Source: Ariolimax columbianus (Eukaryota; Mollusca; Gastropoda; Stylommatophora; Arionidae). Taken from it: a stretch of DNA of 64,000 nucleotides. The notes beneath the pieces were generated by a model. It was given only the letters and a program-made list of their open reading frames with translations, searched no databases and had not been told where the DNA came from. Shown here in pieces: positions 31,990 through 43,735 of the stretch. The translations under genes were made by a program, and so were the position numbers. The stretch spans positions 24,504,739 through 24,568,738 of the forward strand of contig JAVGWX010000011.1 of the NCBI GenBank assembly GCA_036924085.1. Reading direction: 5' to 3'. The number at the start of each line of letters is the position of its first letter. Position 1 is the stretch's first letter.

Positions 31990-32700
31990 CTCCAACCTTA
32001 ATCACAGCATCATCATGTAGCATGTCGTCTAAAGAGCGCCGCTCTCATAGCAGCCGATCTATAAGACTCAATTTCTGGCCAGCTCTTCAGCCACTGTCCC
32101 AGTTATCATTAGAACCTCTTTAACATTCTGTGACCATCTTCTCTTCGGTCTTCTTTTGATTTCCTTGCCAACTACCATACCCTGCAGTATCGTTTTTGTC
32201 TAGACTGTTGAGTTATTTGATGTGGCCAAAGATTTTTAGTTTCCTAGACGTAATATTGTTTACTAACTAATTGTGTTATTTGTTCAACTTCTTTAGGATT
32301 TCTGTGCTTTTCTTTCTGACTGTCCAATATATTTTGAGCCTTTTTCTGTAGCATTTTAACTCGAACAATTCACACTTCTTGCTTATGTTCGTGTGGTTGT
32401 CCATGTCTCGCATCCGTATGTTGCTATTGAGAAGATGCACATCATGATCTATAGTTTAAAAAATTTTATAAGTGTTATGTTATAAGTTTTTTATTTTAGT
32501 TAACCTCTGCAATGCCTTAACTATTTTTTCCACTTCATTTTTACAATCTCCATTGTTGCTTATTGTCGAGCCGAGATATTTAAAACTTGTCACGTTCGTT
32601 AACTTCTTGTTTTTCTATGATAACATTACGTCTGGTTGACCACTTTTCGATACTTATTATCTTTCCCCATGTTTAGGTATAACTTTTGTTTCTCGCTGTG
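31990..32700 (-). mobile_element. degenerate LINE C-terminal region
   Basis: The minus strand shows FKYLGSTISNNGDCKNEVEK (with frameshifts) and a late QGMVVGKEIKRRPKRRW-like basic segment, ending ACATGATGATGCTG. Related to the LINE at 24310 and 40140. The 5' side is bounded by a family C insertion. Confidence 0.65.
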
Positions 32701-32714
32701 TTATTTCAAATAAA

Positions 32715-33062
32715 TGGTACGGGATCAAGATGCTGAGCAGCGTATGAGCTGCAGCGGTCAGCGACCCATAGTTGACTGCTAGTGTCAGGGCCATCGAACC
32801 AGAGCTGCCAAGACCCTTCTACACCTCCACTTGGTGATCCTGGATAACAGGCTGCAACAGAGCAGATTGGCTAAGGAGAAGGGATCGAATAGGGAATGCT
32901 AACCAGGTACTCAAAAAATGCTTGCTGAAGTCGGATGTGTTGGACCGAAAGGTGTAAACTACGACACAACGCATTTCGTTCTTTGAACTACATTCTGCTA
33001 CTTAAGCCCTTTTAGGGTTTGGTAGCGGGAGATTGAGAACGAACGAAGCCAAGCCAAGCCAA
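32715..33062 (+). repeat. dispersed retroposon family C, copy 3, with target duplication
   Basis: Full-length copy (head GGGATCAAGATGCTGAGCAG, tail GAAGCCAAGCCAAGCC). CAAATAAATGGT at the left and CAAATAAATGTT at the right are a near-exact target duplication, which fixes the element at about 345 bp. Confidence 0.85.
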
Positions 33063-33239
33063 ATAAATGTTCCACGAACGCAAATGTTAGAGCATACTGA
33101 TACAACTTTGATTCGGAAAGTAATAGTGGGTAAGAAAGACGGGCGGGTGAAGATTACTTACTTGAATACTCGAAAATTTGAATACCTGAATTCCTAAATT
33201 CAATTGTCTGATGCCATGTAGTCAAAAGCTGCTTAATTC

Positions 33240-33765
33240 CTTATCTGTCATTCGGCTTAGGGTACCATGATGATAGAAGGACGGAATGCAGATCATCTCT
33301 ACATCTCGTTGACGGTCGGCCGCTTGGGCGGCGGTAGCTGTACGCCCACTAGAAAAACACACTATTCGTCCATCAATCATCAGTCATAGGGACTACATGG
33401 GCGGCCTATCTGTACCCTCACGTTGGCGCAAGGTCGACAAAATCCTGGAACTCGCAGATGTCGGTATTTTGGATTTGGTCTCTTAGTAAGGTATTTCGAA
33501 CTCTTCGCACCACTGCTCTTTCGGTAATCAGAAGCTTTACTGCGGCTGATTTGCGTAGACTTCAGACCTCACAACCTGGTCCTTTTTTATATTCAAGTCA
33601 ACTGCCTTGCCTGCCACATTCAGTCCTTGTATGATTTGTTCGGCTTCTACAATGCTATGGCCGAAGATCGCAATGTCGTCAGCGAAACGTATGTGTGTTA
33701 GAATCTCACCATTTATGTTGTAGAATACTGAACAGCTTATTATCACAACACTAAAGACAGCCAAC
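33240..33765 (-). mobile_element. LINE reverse transcriptase remnant (RTE-like)
   Basis: Minus strand: NINGEILTHIRFADDIAIFG (the catalytic F-ADD box), later TERAVVRRVRNTLLRDQIQN and RRPSGRPSTRCRDDLH. The YADD-type box is kept, but stops and frameshifts break the ORF. A 37-base direct duplication follows at 33765-33840. Confidence 0.78.
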
Positions 33766-33844
33766 TACAACTCATAGGCAGCACTACAGACAGCCAACTA
33801 CAACTCATAGGCAGCACTACAGACGTACAGTAGAGATGACCAAC

Positions 33845-34689
33845 GCTTCTGTCATGACACACAACGATGAGGAAGAAGAGGAATAATGGCGTTTTCAAAT
33901 ATTTTGTTTATTAACAAATTGAAAATCAGAACACATTTTTTAATGAAACTTTAGTTATAAAATAACATAAGGCTAAATTCGAAAATATCACCGGGCTAAC
34001 AAAACAAGGTGCTGCAGAGTTATCATTGCATCTAAATTATACAGAACCATTTATCGCGGCTTAAACTAAATGACAAACTCAATATGGTCGCATCTAAAGC
34101 GTATTTCGTTTTACGTAAATTCGAGTGTACGCGATGGAATAACAAAACGTGGCAGAGATATTTGATTTTATTATTTTATTCTACAGATCATTAGTTGTTG
34201 TCCTTAGTGCTTTGAGTTGTGACTATAAATTATTCTGCGTTACTTCTATACCTATTCTTGAAATACGTAGATTATGTAAATGTAAATGTTCTTACTTAGC
34301 AAACACGGCCTTCATGGATGGAATGTTAGAGACTTCATTGAGTTACTTCTCAGTTTTTTTAATGAGGTTGAATAAGCAATTCTTTTCCTTGACGCCTGGT
34401 CTACCTTACCTGTAAGTCATGGTCACGTTTACAGTTGAGTAGACTGAAGCGTGCCGATATTGGTGAACGAACCCTGTACAATCACTCGTAGCTGCTGTGT
34501 CAATCAGAAGCTATTGGTTATACAGAAAGTTATAAATTTACATAGGTATATCGTTACGTGAAGGCTACGTAAGTCAAAACTACGCATATCGGATCATACC
34601 CTTCACTAGTGATACACTCAATAATAAAGCAAGATACAAATAATCAATATCAATGTAATATCTTATGATGTATCTGTACTGTACAGTAT
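33845..34689. other. AT-rich spacer, nothing recognised
   Basis: One 88-codon hydrophobic frame on the plus strand (34149-34415) lacks family resemblance and is probably chance. Confidence 0.35.
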
Positions 34690-35565
34690 GGAACATCATA
34701 ACATAATAATAATAGTGCGGTAGCGATGAATAATTATAATACTAATAATAATGTAGTAATAATAATAATTCGTTAATAATAATACTGACATGTATAAAAT
34801 AGTGATAATGCTAATATTAGTGCCGTAATAATAATAATAATAATGCAGTAATAGTAATAGTAATACTACTTTCGCAGTAATAATAGTAATGCAATAATAA
34901 TATTGTACTGTATAAAATAATAATAATAATATAATGCAGCAATAGTAATAATTTCCCGACTGGTCTGCCGGGGTCTTTGTGTATGACAAGGACAAGAATA
35001 GCACCACTGCCTCACAGAGAGCCTTCGTAAGAGACAACTAATTGGGTAACACGGCATAACACCGGCCATGGTTAGGTGATTTGTTTAGAACAGCATAGAT
35101 GGTGCCTAACAGGCTGCAGGTTTACTTTGCTCTAGTGTTTGAGTCTATTAAGATGAACTCGCACATCGGGTAGCCACCCTCCGCAAGCATTTGCCCCAAC
35201 GCAGAGGAGTGTAAAGCTGCTCTAGCCTAACCCACTAATCAGGAAATCCTTCTCTCGGCTACATCCAGCTCATTCCAGATATGGGACCTGTACAGGGTCA
35301 TATGCCTCTGTAGAAGTACAGGTCGACTAAAAACTAAGAAGATAATAATAATAATAATGCGGTAATAATAACATTTGTATGATGGTAATACAGCAATATT
35401 AATAATAATATTATTAATAATGATAGTAAAACGACATTAATAATAATAGTAATACAGCAATGACGATAGTAGTAGTAATACTGAGAAAATAATAATTATA
35501 AATATTAGTAATAGTAATAATAATAATAATAATGCACTAATAATAATACTGAACTGGGGCATACC
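34690..35565. repeat. TAA-rich microsatellite split by a family B insertion
   Basis: Imperfect TAATAATAG and AATGCAGTAATA repeats at 34690-34960 and 35345-35565 flank a minus-strand family B copy. The motif reappears for kilobases from 39350. Confidence 0.85.
34960..35345 (-). repeat. dispersed repeat family B, copy 3
   Basis: Inverted copy, from GACTGGTCTGCCGGGGTCTT to GTACAGGTCGACTAAAAACT, inserted in TAA repeats. Confidence 0.75.
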
Positions 35566-36926
35566 ACACGCAAGAACCTTGGCTTACGATAACGATAACG
35601 GAATCAAGACCCATCTCGTGAGAAAACAGCGCATGTACAGAATTCCCACGGAAGTAATCCCTCCTGAAAATTCCAAAAAGGTTAACTTCCCCAATATTAC
35701 AAAGAGAGTCTAGAATCAACTTAGAAATATACAGGACTTATGGCTTAGCAACAAAAAATGTGCAGATACAAATGACTCAAAGCGGTACTTAGCTGCAATG
35801 AAGGCATTCTACAGTCAATCCAATCATCCGTCATCTGTCCTCATTTCTGATAGGACGACACCACTGACGGACAAGGGACATATTCTTGAGTGCTGGACAA
35901 CGCATTTCAGTGAAATCTTCAATCATCCCTTGACCATCAGCGTGTATGTCATAGCACTTATGCCAAAATTTACAACCAGCGAGAGGATGGACATTCCTCC
36001 AAGCTTTGATGAGGTGAAGAAAACAATAGACCAAATGTCTATCGGCAAGGACGGACCCAGGATCGTATTCTCTTCCTGCTGAAGTTTATAAAACAGTAAG
36101 ACCCATGCTGCTTCAAAGGCTAACATACCTGTTCCGTTCAGTTAGAGATAACGGCCAGATGCCTCAGTATCAATTGTTCTTTTGTATAAACGAAAGGGCA
36201 TCCCTCACTTCTGAGAACGCTACAAGAGCTGTACTCTGAAACTTCTGAATCGAGTCTTACTCAACCGCCTAACTAGCCATCTTGGGCAGGGCCTACTCAA
36301 AGAGAGTCAGTGTGGTTTTTGAGCGGGTCGTGGAATTGTCGACATTATATATGCCGCGCGTCTTCTCCGGAAGAGATGTCTCGAGCAGCATTGTGACGTG
36401 AACACAGTTTTTGTCGACCTGATCAATGTCTTTGACACACCGTCAACAGGTAAGGACATGATGGCTTAAGTACTGCACGAAAGAGAATTGTCTGTAGAAT
36501 TCACAGTCACCAACGGTGTCAAGGAGTTGTATGCTGGTACTGTGACTCTTCAGCATGGTCTTTGCAGAAATGCGCTTTGATGCTGTACATGGTACTGCTA
36601 CTGGCATGCATATCAGGTACAGGAGGCAAGGTCGGTTGCTCAATCTCTCACACATGAAGCCTCACAGCAAGGGACATTAAGCCGATATCTTGGATATACT
36701 GTTCGCCGACGACTGCGGCTTTAACACCTGCTCAGAATAAAATATTCAATCCATCATGACAGAGTTTTCGGCGTATTTCAGTAATTTTTGTTTCACGATC
36801 AGGCATAGAACAACTGAGATGGTCTTCCAGCCGGCTCCTGGGAAGACGTACAGCAAACTAAACATTACCGTACAAAACCAACGTCTCCCGGCAGCGGAAA
36901 GCTTCACCTACCTAGTCAGTACCTCT

Positions 36927-37860
36927 CGCTATGGTCAATGGGTAAGGCACTCGCCTCTGAAAGCAATGCACGGAAGCGACGTGGGTTCTAGCCTCGCAGG
37001 CTTTAAGCGACCCCTGGTCTCAAAGGAGGTGGGACCAAGGTGCCTGTATCCTGGATTATCTCTAGTCGTCTCGACATATCACCTTGCTACTGGTCCAAGA
37101 TAGCTCGGGACCAGAGAGTGAGGCTGTTGACCAGCGCAGCCACTCACTCATTATAACCCAAATACAGCGGAAGTTACATCTTCAAAACAAAACCGTCTGA
37201 TGATGTCGTCGTCATCGCTTGCGATGGGCAACTAACTAACTAGCCAACTAACTAACTAGCCAACTAACTAACTAGCCAACTAACTAACTAGCCAACTAAC
37301 TAACTAGCCAACTAACTGACTAGCCAACTAACTAACTAGCCAACTAACTAACTAGCCAACTAACTAACTAGCCAACTAACTAACTAGCCAACTAACTAAC
37401 TAGCCAACTAACTAACTAGCCAACTAACTAACTAGCCAACTAACTAACTAGCCAACTAACTAACTAGCCAACTAACTAACTAGCCAACTAACTAACTAGC
37501 CAACTAACTAACTAGCCAACTAACTAACTAGCCAACTAACTAACTAGCCAACTAACTAACTAGCCAACTAACTAACTAGCCAACTAACTAACTAGCCAAC
37601 CAACTAATTAGCCAACTAACTAACTAGCCAACTAACTAACTAGCCAACCAACTAACTAGCCAACTAACTAACTAGCCAACTAACTAACTAGCCAAATAAC
37701 TAACTAGCCAAATAACTAACTAGCCAACTAACTAACTAGCCAACTAACTAACTAGCCAACTAACTAACTAACCAACTAACTAACTAGCCAACTAACTAAC
37801 TAGCCAACTAACTTACTAACTAACTAGCCAACTAACTAACTAGCCAACTAACTAAACACC
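36927..37860 (+). repeat. tRNA-derived SINE with tail expanded to a 16-bp array
   Basis: The head (GCTATGGTCAATGGGTAAGG, GACGTGGGTTCTAGCC) and body to about 37230 match the inverted copy at 17070-17400. The end TCGCTTGCGATGGGCAACTA runs directly into about 38 units of AACTAACTAACTAGCC up to 37856. AGTACCTCT (36918) and AGTATCTCC (37861) are a diverged target duplication in the host LINE. Confidence 0.85.
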
Positions 37861-38114
37861 AGTATCTCCCCATAGAAGCTAATATCGACTCTGACGTAAC
37901 TAACAGGATTACAAAAGCAAGCTTTGCGTTTGGGAGGCAACTGGCGAACGTTTCGAGCCAACAAACCGAATAAGACATCAATGTGGCCACTAAGGTAAAA
38001 ACGTATCGTCCAATAGTGCTAACCCCTCTGTTGCAAGTATGTGGAAAATATACAGCGTTTAGTAGATATGCCAGACAGCTATATCGTTTCATCACGAGCC
38101 GTCTGCACAAGATA

Positions 38115-38295
38115 AGATACACAAAGTAAGATCCCGTCACGCCATGCGGTACATAAGAAATATGGTGTTTGACCCATATTATTTTGTAGCTCACGGCAAC
38201 ATAGTGACTGGGTTGATCATAAGGGCCGGTTTGCGATAAGAAAAAAAATCCCGCACCAACTGGGGATTGAATCCAGGTAACAAGACAAAATACCT
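38115..38295 (-). repeat. SINE-like insertion in the LINE
   Basis: The minus strand has ACCTGGATTCAATCCCCAGT (B-box-like), a poly-T stretch and a body ending GCGTGACGGGATCTTAC. It interrupts the LINE between its RYTK and QDKIP segments. Confidence 0.6.
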
Positions 38296-38519
38296 AGCTG
38301 AAATTCTTAACATGTCATAGATGTTGAGCAGATATACACTTCTGCCAAATCTCCAGATACGATGGAAGGGACATACTGTTCAGATTTCCGATGAGCGACT
38401 CATCAAGCAGCATCTGCATGGTGAGCTCAGAACAAACAGACGTAAGTCATGGGAACAGAAGAAGCGATACACATTAACAATGTCTCTGAAAAGTTTCAGA
38501 ATTGATGTCATCTGTTAAA

Positions 38520-39115
38520 TTAACTTAAATTAACGTCTTTGTACTGGTTTAGAAGATTCTGCCGAGTCTGTATACAACCAGTTTAATTTATATTACCTTG
38601 CTCTAAAAGCTATGCGCATCCAATTTATTCTTAAATGCATTAATTGTCCCTGTCTCATGGGGCAATGCATTCCAAGCATTCACCACTCTCTGACTAAAAA
38701 AATATTTCCTAATATCTAATCTGGACCTCTCTTTAGTTAATTTGTAGCTATGGCACCTTGTTCTTTTAGGTGGTTGTATTTTAGAAAAAAACTTATTAAA
38801 GTCTAATTTATCCGTTTCTCTGAACATCTTATAAACCTGTATTAAGTCACCTCGAATTCTTCTAATTTCTAGACACTGTAGGCTGGTTTTACTGAATCTT
38901 TCCTCATAACTGTAATTCTGGAATCCCCCTATCAGCTTTATCGCTCTTTTTTTTTGTATTCTCTCCAGCATGTTTATATCCCCTCTATCATATGGACTTC
39001 ACACCTGCACACAGTACTCCAATCTAGGTCTAACTAATGTTGTATACAGTTTGACTATCACTTCCTTGCTCCTATCTTTAATGTTTATTATGCTATCACA
39101 TAACTGTTCCACCTA
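38520..39115 (-). mobile_element. CR1-like LINE 3' fragment
   Basis: A 122-codon open stretch on the minus strand: MLERIQKKRAIKLIGGFQNY, YEERFSKTSLQCLEIRRIRG, DLIQVYKM, DFNKFFS, RSRLDIRKYFFSQRVVNAWN, ALP. This conserved block follows reverse transcriptase in CR1/L2-type LINEs. It ends in the hairpin-bearing 3' terminus near 38555-38590. Confidence 0.85.
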
Positions 39116-39349
39116 CTGCGATTTCATCACTCAGACTTCAGAGCGAGGCATCTTCGTCGAGGCTCAGAGAAAGTGAGCTGTACGAAAGAACGGAATAAAT
39201 GTAGACATTACATACAACCCCTTGCAAGTTTATCCAAAGTGTAGAGAAGTGTGCCGTGCCACGAATGGATTTTACAGTCATATAAGATCGCATATCACAG
39301 CACAATTCTGATGCTATCGCCGTCTTCGCTTAATTTTGGCGACTATTGC

Positions 39350-39890
39350 TTATGCAAAATAATGAAAATAATGTAGTAATATAATAATGCAGTAATTCAA
39401 TAATGCAGTAATATAAAAATAATGCAGTAAAAATAATAATGCAGTTAAAATTACAGTAATGCGAATAATAATGCAGTAATATAATAATGCAGTTATAATA
39501 ATGCAGTAAAATAACATTGCAGTAATATAATAATAATGCAGTAATAATAATAATGGAGTAATACTAATGCAGTAATACTGATGCAGTAATAGCAATGCTC
39601 TAATTATAATGTAATAATATAATAATGCAGTAAGAATAATAATGTAATAATAACACTAATAATGCAGAAATATAATAATACAGCAATTTAATAATAATGC
39701 AGTAATATCATAATAATGCAGTTATAATAATAAAGTAATATAATAATGCAGGAATAAGAATAATGCAGCAGTGACTAAAGCAGTAATATTAAGAGACATA
39801 ATAATTCACTAGCTATAATTTAGTAACATAATAATGCAGTAATAATAAAGCAGTAATATTATAATAATGTAGTACTATAATGAGGAAACA
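39350..39890. repeat. AATAATGCAGTAATA microsatellite block 1
   Basis: Imperfect units of 9-18 bases built from TAATAATGCAG; no coding potential. Confidence 0.88.
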
Positions 39891-40049
39891 CAGAAAGTCA
39901 TTGAAGAAAGGGAACAATTAAAACAAATGGAAAGTAGGGGACCAACACAGCATATAAAAACTGCGCAAGAAAAGTTAGAAGAAAAATAAGAAAAGATAAA
40001 ACAAGATACATAGTGGAAACGTGTAAGGATATAGTAAACCTACAGCAAC

Positions 40050-40093
<44 letters not shown>

Positions 40094-40101
40094 AGAGAGA
40101 G

Positions 40102-40133
<32 letters not shown>

Positions 40134-40625
40134 TATATGCATTTAAGGCAATAAGAAAACTGACAAAGTAAAAGTCTTGAGAGCCTGTGTTTTTCCTGTG
40201 GCAGTTTATGGCTGTGAATCATGGACGATTACCAAAACTTCTAGACAAAGAATCAAATCCTTCGAGTCAAATTGTTACAGAAAGATCCTCAGAATACCCT
40301 GGACAGAGAAAAAAACAAATGCAGACATTCGGCAAGAGTTGAGCATAGAGGAGAACTGGTTTATCAATTCCATTTTGGCTAGAAAATGCAAATACTTTGG
40401 TCACATCAAGAGGCACATCGGTCTTGAGAGAACGGTGATGGAAGGTATGGTGCCAGACAAAAGAGGAAGGGGTAGACCAAGAAGACGATGGCACCAAGGT
40501 ATCCAAGAAGGCCTGAGTATGACTGTGGCGGAGGCTGGAGTTTTGGCAAGAGAACGAGTTTCTTTCAGACAGACTGTGATGGGAGCGACGTTCTGCACAG
40601 GACATGCTACATGATGATGATGATA
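39890..40625 (+). mobile_element. LINE remnant with TGA tail inside the microsatellite
   Basis: From 40150 the frame reads VLRACVFPVAVYGCESWTIT, IKSFESNCYRKILRIPWTEK, LSIEENWFINSILARKCKYF, GHIKRHIGLERTVMEGMVPD, GRGRPRRRW and ends in GCTACATGATGATGATGATA. A degenerate upstream part (39890-40045) and a GA microsatellite (40054-40132) precede it. The open C-terminal 145 codons make this one of the youngest LINE copies here. Confidence 0.85.
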
Positions 40626-42505
40626 ATATAATGATAGAGTAATAAAACGGAAGTAATAATAATAATTTAGAAATGTAATAATGCTGTAATAAAATAATGC
40701 ATTAATAATAATTCAGTAATAATAATGAAATTTTATAATATTAATTCAGTAATATAATAATGCAGTAATAACAATAACGCAGTATTAATAATAATGCAGT
40801 AGTACCAATGCAGTAATACTAATGCACTAATAATAATTTAGGAATATAATACTGCAGCAATAATAATACGGTAATACAATAATAATGTAGTAATATAATA
40901 ATGGAGTAATAAAACAATAATGCAGTAATAATAATGAAATAATTATAATGCAGTAGTAATGGTGCAGTAATAAAAGTGCAGCAATAATAGTAGTGCAGTA
41001 ATATAATAATGCAGTAATATAATAATAATGCAGTATGTATTAATAATAATGCAGTAATAATAATAATAATGCAGCAATAATAATAATAATAATGCAATAA
41101 TATAAAAATTAATGCAGTAATAATAATGTAGTAATAACAATAATTCAGTACTATAATAATAATTCTGTTTTAATAATAATAATAATAATAATAATGCGAT
41201 AATATAATAATGCAACAATATAACAATAATGTATTAATAATAATGCAGTAATAGCAATAATGTAGTAATATAATAATGTAGCAATAATAATGCAACAATA
41301 ATATGCAATAATTATATGCAGCAATAATAATGCAGCAATAATAACGCATTAATAATAATGCAGTAATAATAATAATGCTGTATTAACATTAATGCAGTAA
41401 TATAATAATAATAATAATACGGCAATACTAATGCAGTGATATACTAATGCAGATATACCAAAGTAATAATGTACTAATGCATTAATAATAATTCAGTAAT
41501 AAATAATGCTGAAATAGTAGTGCAGAAATATAAACAAAACAAACAAGCAATTTAACAATTCAGTAATAACAATGCTATAATAATAAAAAAGAAGTAGTTA
41601 TAGTGCAGTAATAATAATGCAGCAGTTATAGTAATGCAGTAACATAATAATAATGCGATAATATAACAATGCAGTAATAATGGTGCAGTAATAATAGTAC
41701 AGCAATAATAGTAGTGCAGTAATTTAATAATGCAGTAATATAATAATGCAGTGAAATAATAATAATGCAGCAATAATAATAATGCAGTAATACACTAATA
41801 AGGCAATAATAAAAATGTTGTAATATAATAATAATGCAATAATATAATAATAATGCAGTAACATAATAGTAATGCAGTAATATAATAATAATGCAGTATT
41901 ATAATAATAAGGCAATAATAAAAATGCAGTAATATAATAATAATGCAGTAATATAATAATAATGCAGTAATATAATAATAATGCAGTAATATAATAATAA
42001 TCTAGTAATATAATAATGACGCAATAATAATGCGGTAATATAATAATAATGCAGTAATATAATAATAAGGAAATAATAAAATGCAGTAATATAATAACAA
42101 TAATGCAGTAATGTAATAATAATGCAGTAATATAATAGTAATGCAGTAATATAATAATAAGGCAATAATAATAATGCGGTAATATAATAATAATGCAGTA
42201 ATGTAAAAATAAGGCAATAATAATAATGCAGTAATATAATAAAAATGCAGTAATATAAAAATAATGCAGTACTATAAAAATAATGCAGTAATATAATAAA
42301 AATGCAGTAATATAAAAATATTGCAGTAATATAAAAATAATGCAGTAATATAAAAATAATGCAGTAATATAATGATAATGCAGTAATATAATAAAAATGC
42401 AGTAATATAAAAATAATGCAGTAATATAAAAATTATGCAGTAATATAAAAATAATGCAGTAATATAAAAATAATGCAGTAATATAATGATAATGCAGTAA
42501 TATAA
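40626..42505. repeat. AATAATGCAGTAATA microsatellite block 2
   Basis: Nearly 1.9 kb of imperfect TAATATAATAATAATGCAG units, increasingly regular (18-21 bp, GCAGTAATATAAAAATAAT) toward 42200-42500. Apparent Y/I/L-rich frames on the minus strand are translation artefacts. Confidence 0.92.
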
Positions 42506-42825
42506 TAAGAGGGGAACCTTAGCTCATTTCATAGCGATCAATTCGTTATTTTCTCTGGTGACATTGTATCTCGGTTCCAATCGCGTCCTCAGACTTAAAA
42601 CAATCTGGGTGGTTATTTTAATCGGGGACCGCTTCTTCAGTCAACCTAGCTTTAAATGGGTACCTGCTGCATGCGTTAGTGAAAGTAAAAACAGCAAGGA
42701 AGGGCACTGGCCTCCCCACCTCTCACAGGGTGCGGCTTAGTACAATGAAGTCTTAAAAAAAACTCCATTTCCAACCAGCGGTTAATTTTGCTGAATTTCC
42801 ACTTTACTTTACTAACTTGCTTTTA
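42506..42825 (+). repeat. SINE inserted in the microsatellite
   Basis: TGTATCTCGGTTCCAATCGC gives a B-box-like site; GACCGCTTCTTCAGTCAACC then TAGCTTTAAATGGGTACCTG is a block shared with 57720 and 59860. The boundaries are the return to AATAATGCAG on both sides. Confidence 0.68.
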
Positions 42826-43015
42826 ATATAATAATGCAGTAATATAATAATAATCCAGTAATAATAATGTATCAATAATAATACCGCAATGTAATAATGA
42901 TGTAATAATATCAATACAGTAATTTAATAATGCAGTAATAATAATGCAGTTATTTAATAATAATAATACTGTACTTTGAATATTACATTGTGATAATATT
43001 AAACGCAATAATAAT
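42826..43015. repeat. AATAATGCAGTAATA microsatellite block 3
   Basis: Continuation of block 2 beyond the SINE. Confidence 0.85.
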
Positions 43016-43104
43016 AGTAAGTTGCGGGTTGGTGGACTCACGTGCTATGAAAGCACAGTTGCAAATTTCGTCTGGGGTTGAGGTTGGGCAGGTTAAAATG
43101 TACT

Positions 43105-43735
43105 ATGGCCTGTTTTGAAATACATTTTTCGGCTTTAAACACTTTTCGGCAGACGGTAGGATCGACAAGGAAATCGAGATAAGGTGTCAGAAAGCATCTG
43201 TGGTGACTTATCGTCTGTCCCCACTGCTTAGACACCCGGGCATTAGTTTGGCAACAAAGCAACAGCTGATAAACAGTATATTTATGCCGATTCTGTGCTA
43301 CCAGTGCCAAACATGGCCTCTGTCAATGGCGCGCGAGAGCAGAATTTCGACTTGTGAAATGAAGTGTTTGAGGAAAGTCATCGGTGTTAACAGAAGAGAC
43401 AGAATGCGGAACGACGACATTCGAAGTATGGTCGGCACTACGTCTTGTGTCGAATACATTTCCAGGCAGAAAATAAGTTGGTTTAGTCATCTCATGAGAA
43501 TGCGCCCTCATCAACTTCCACTGATGGCTTACAATGCTGGTAGATCTGGCTACAGGGCAAGGGGGCGGCCGCGAGGTAGTTGGATAGATAACATTAGAGT
43601 GATTTTGCAATGACAAGAGCTCACATTGACCGACGCAACGCACCTGGAACAGGATAGACGACTTAAGCTCCCCGCGACTCTAAATGGTACAAGTGGAAAA
43701 AAAACTAACTAAAGAAAACTAACTAATACTTTTCA
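43105..43735 (+). mobile_element. LINE 3' end with ACTAACTA tail
   Basis: DRKEIEIRCQKAS-type start, then SPLLRHPGISLATKQQLINS, PILCYQCQTWPLSMARESRI, RRDRMRNDDIRSMVGTTSCV, ISWFSHLMRMRPHQLPLMAY, RARGRPRGSWIDNIRV and stop. About 140 codons are open. The 3' end is GGAAAAAAAACTAACTAAAG. Confidence 0.85.

Larger units (their letters stand above)
35720..38515 (+). mobile_element. LINE reverse transcriptase remnant split twice by SINEs
   Basis: Plus strand, with frameshifts: AMKAFYSQSNHPSSVLISDR and IPPSFDEVKKTIDQMSIGK (segment before reverse transcriptase), FADDCGFNTCSE (catalytic box, about 36700), LPAAESFTYL (36900). After the insertion: IEANIDSDVTNRITKASFAF (37870), LHKIRYTK (38090), and after a second insertion a degenerate QDKIP and R-W-x-GH segment ending SLKSFRIDVIC (38515). 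The total host element is about 1.7 kb once insertions are set aside. Not functional. Confidence 0.82.

Noticed and set aside
37230..37856. CRISPR-like regular repeat array
   Set aside because: The 16-bp units are head-to-tail with no unique spacers, in an animal genome, and derive from a SINE tail.
40819..42217. Series of Y/I/L-rich frames of 60-92 codons on the minus strand
   Set aside because: Translation of TAATAATGCAG repeats with no stops in that frame.
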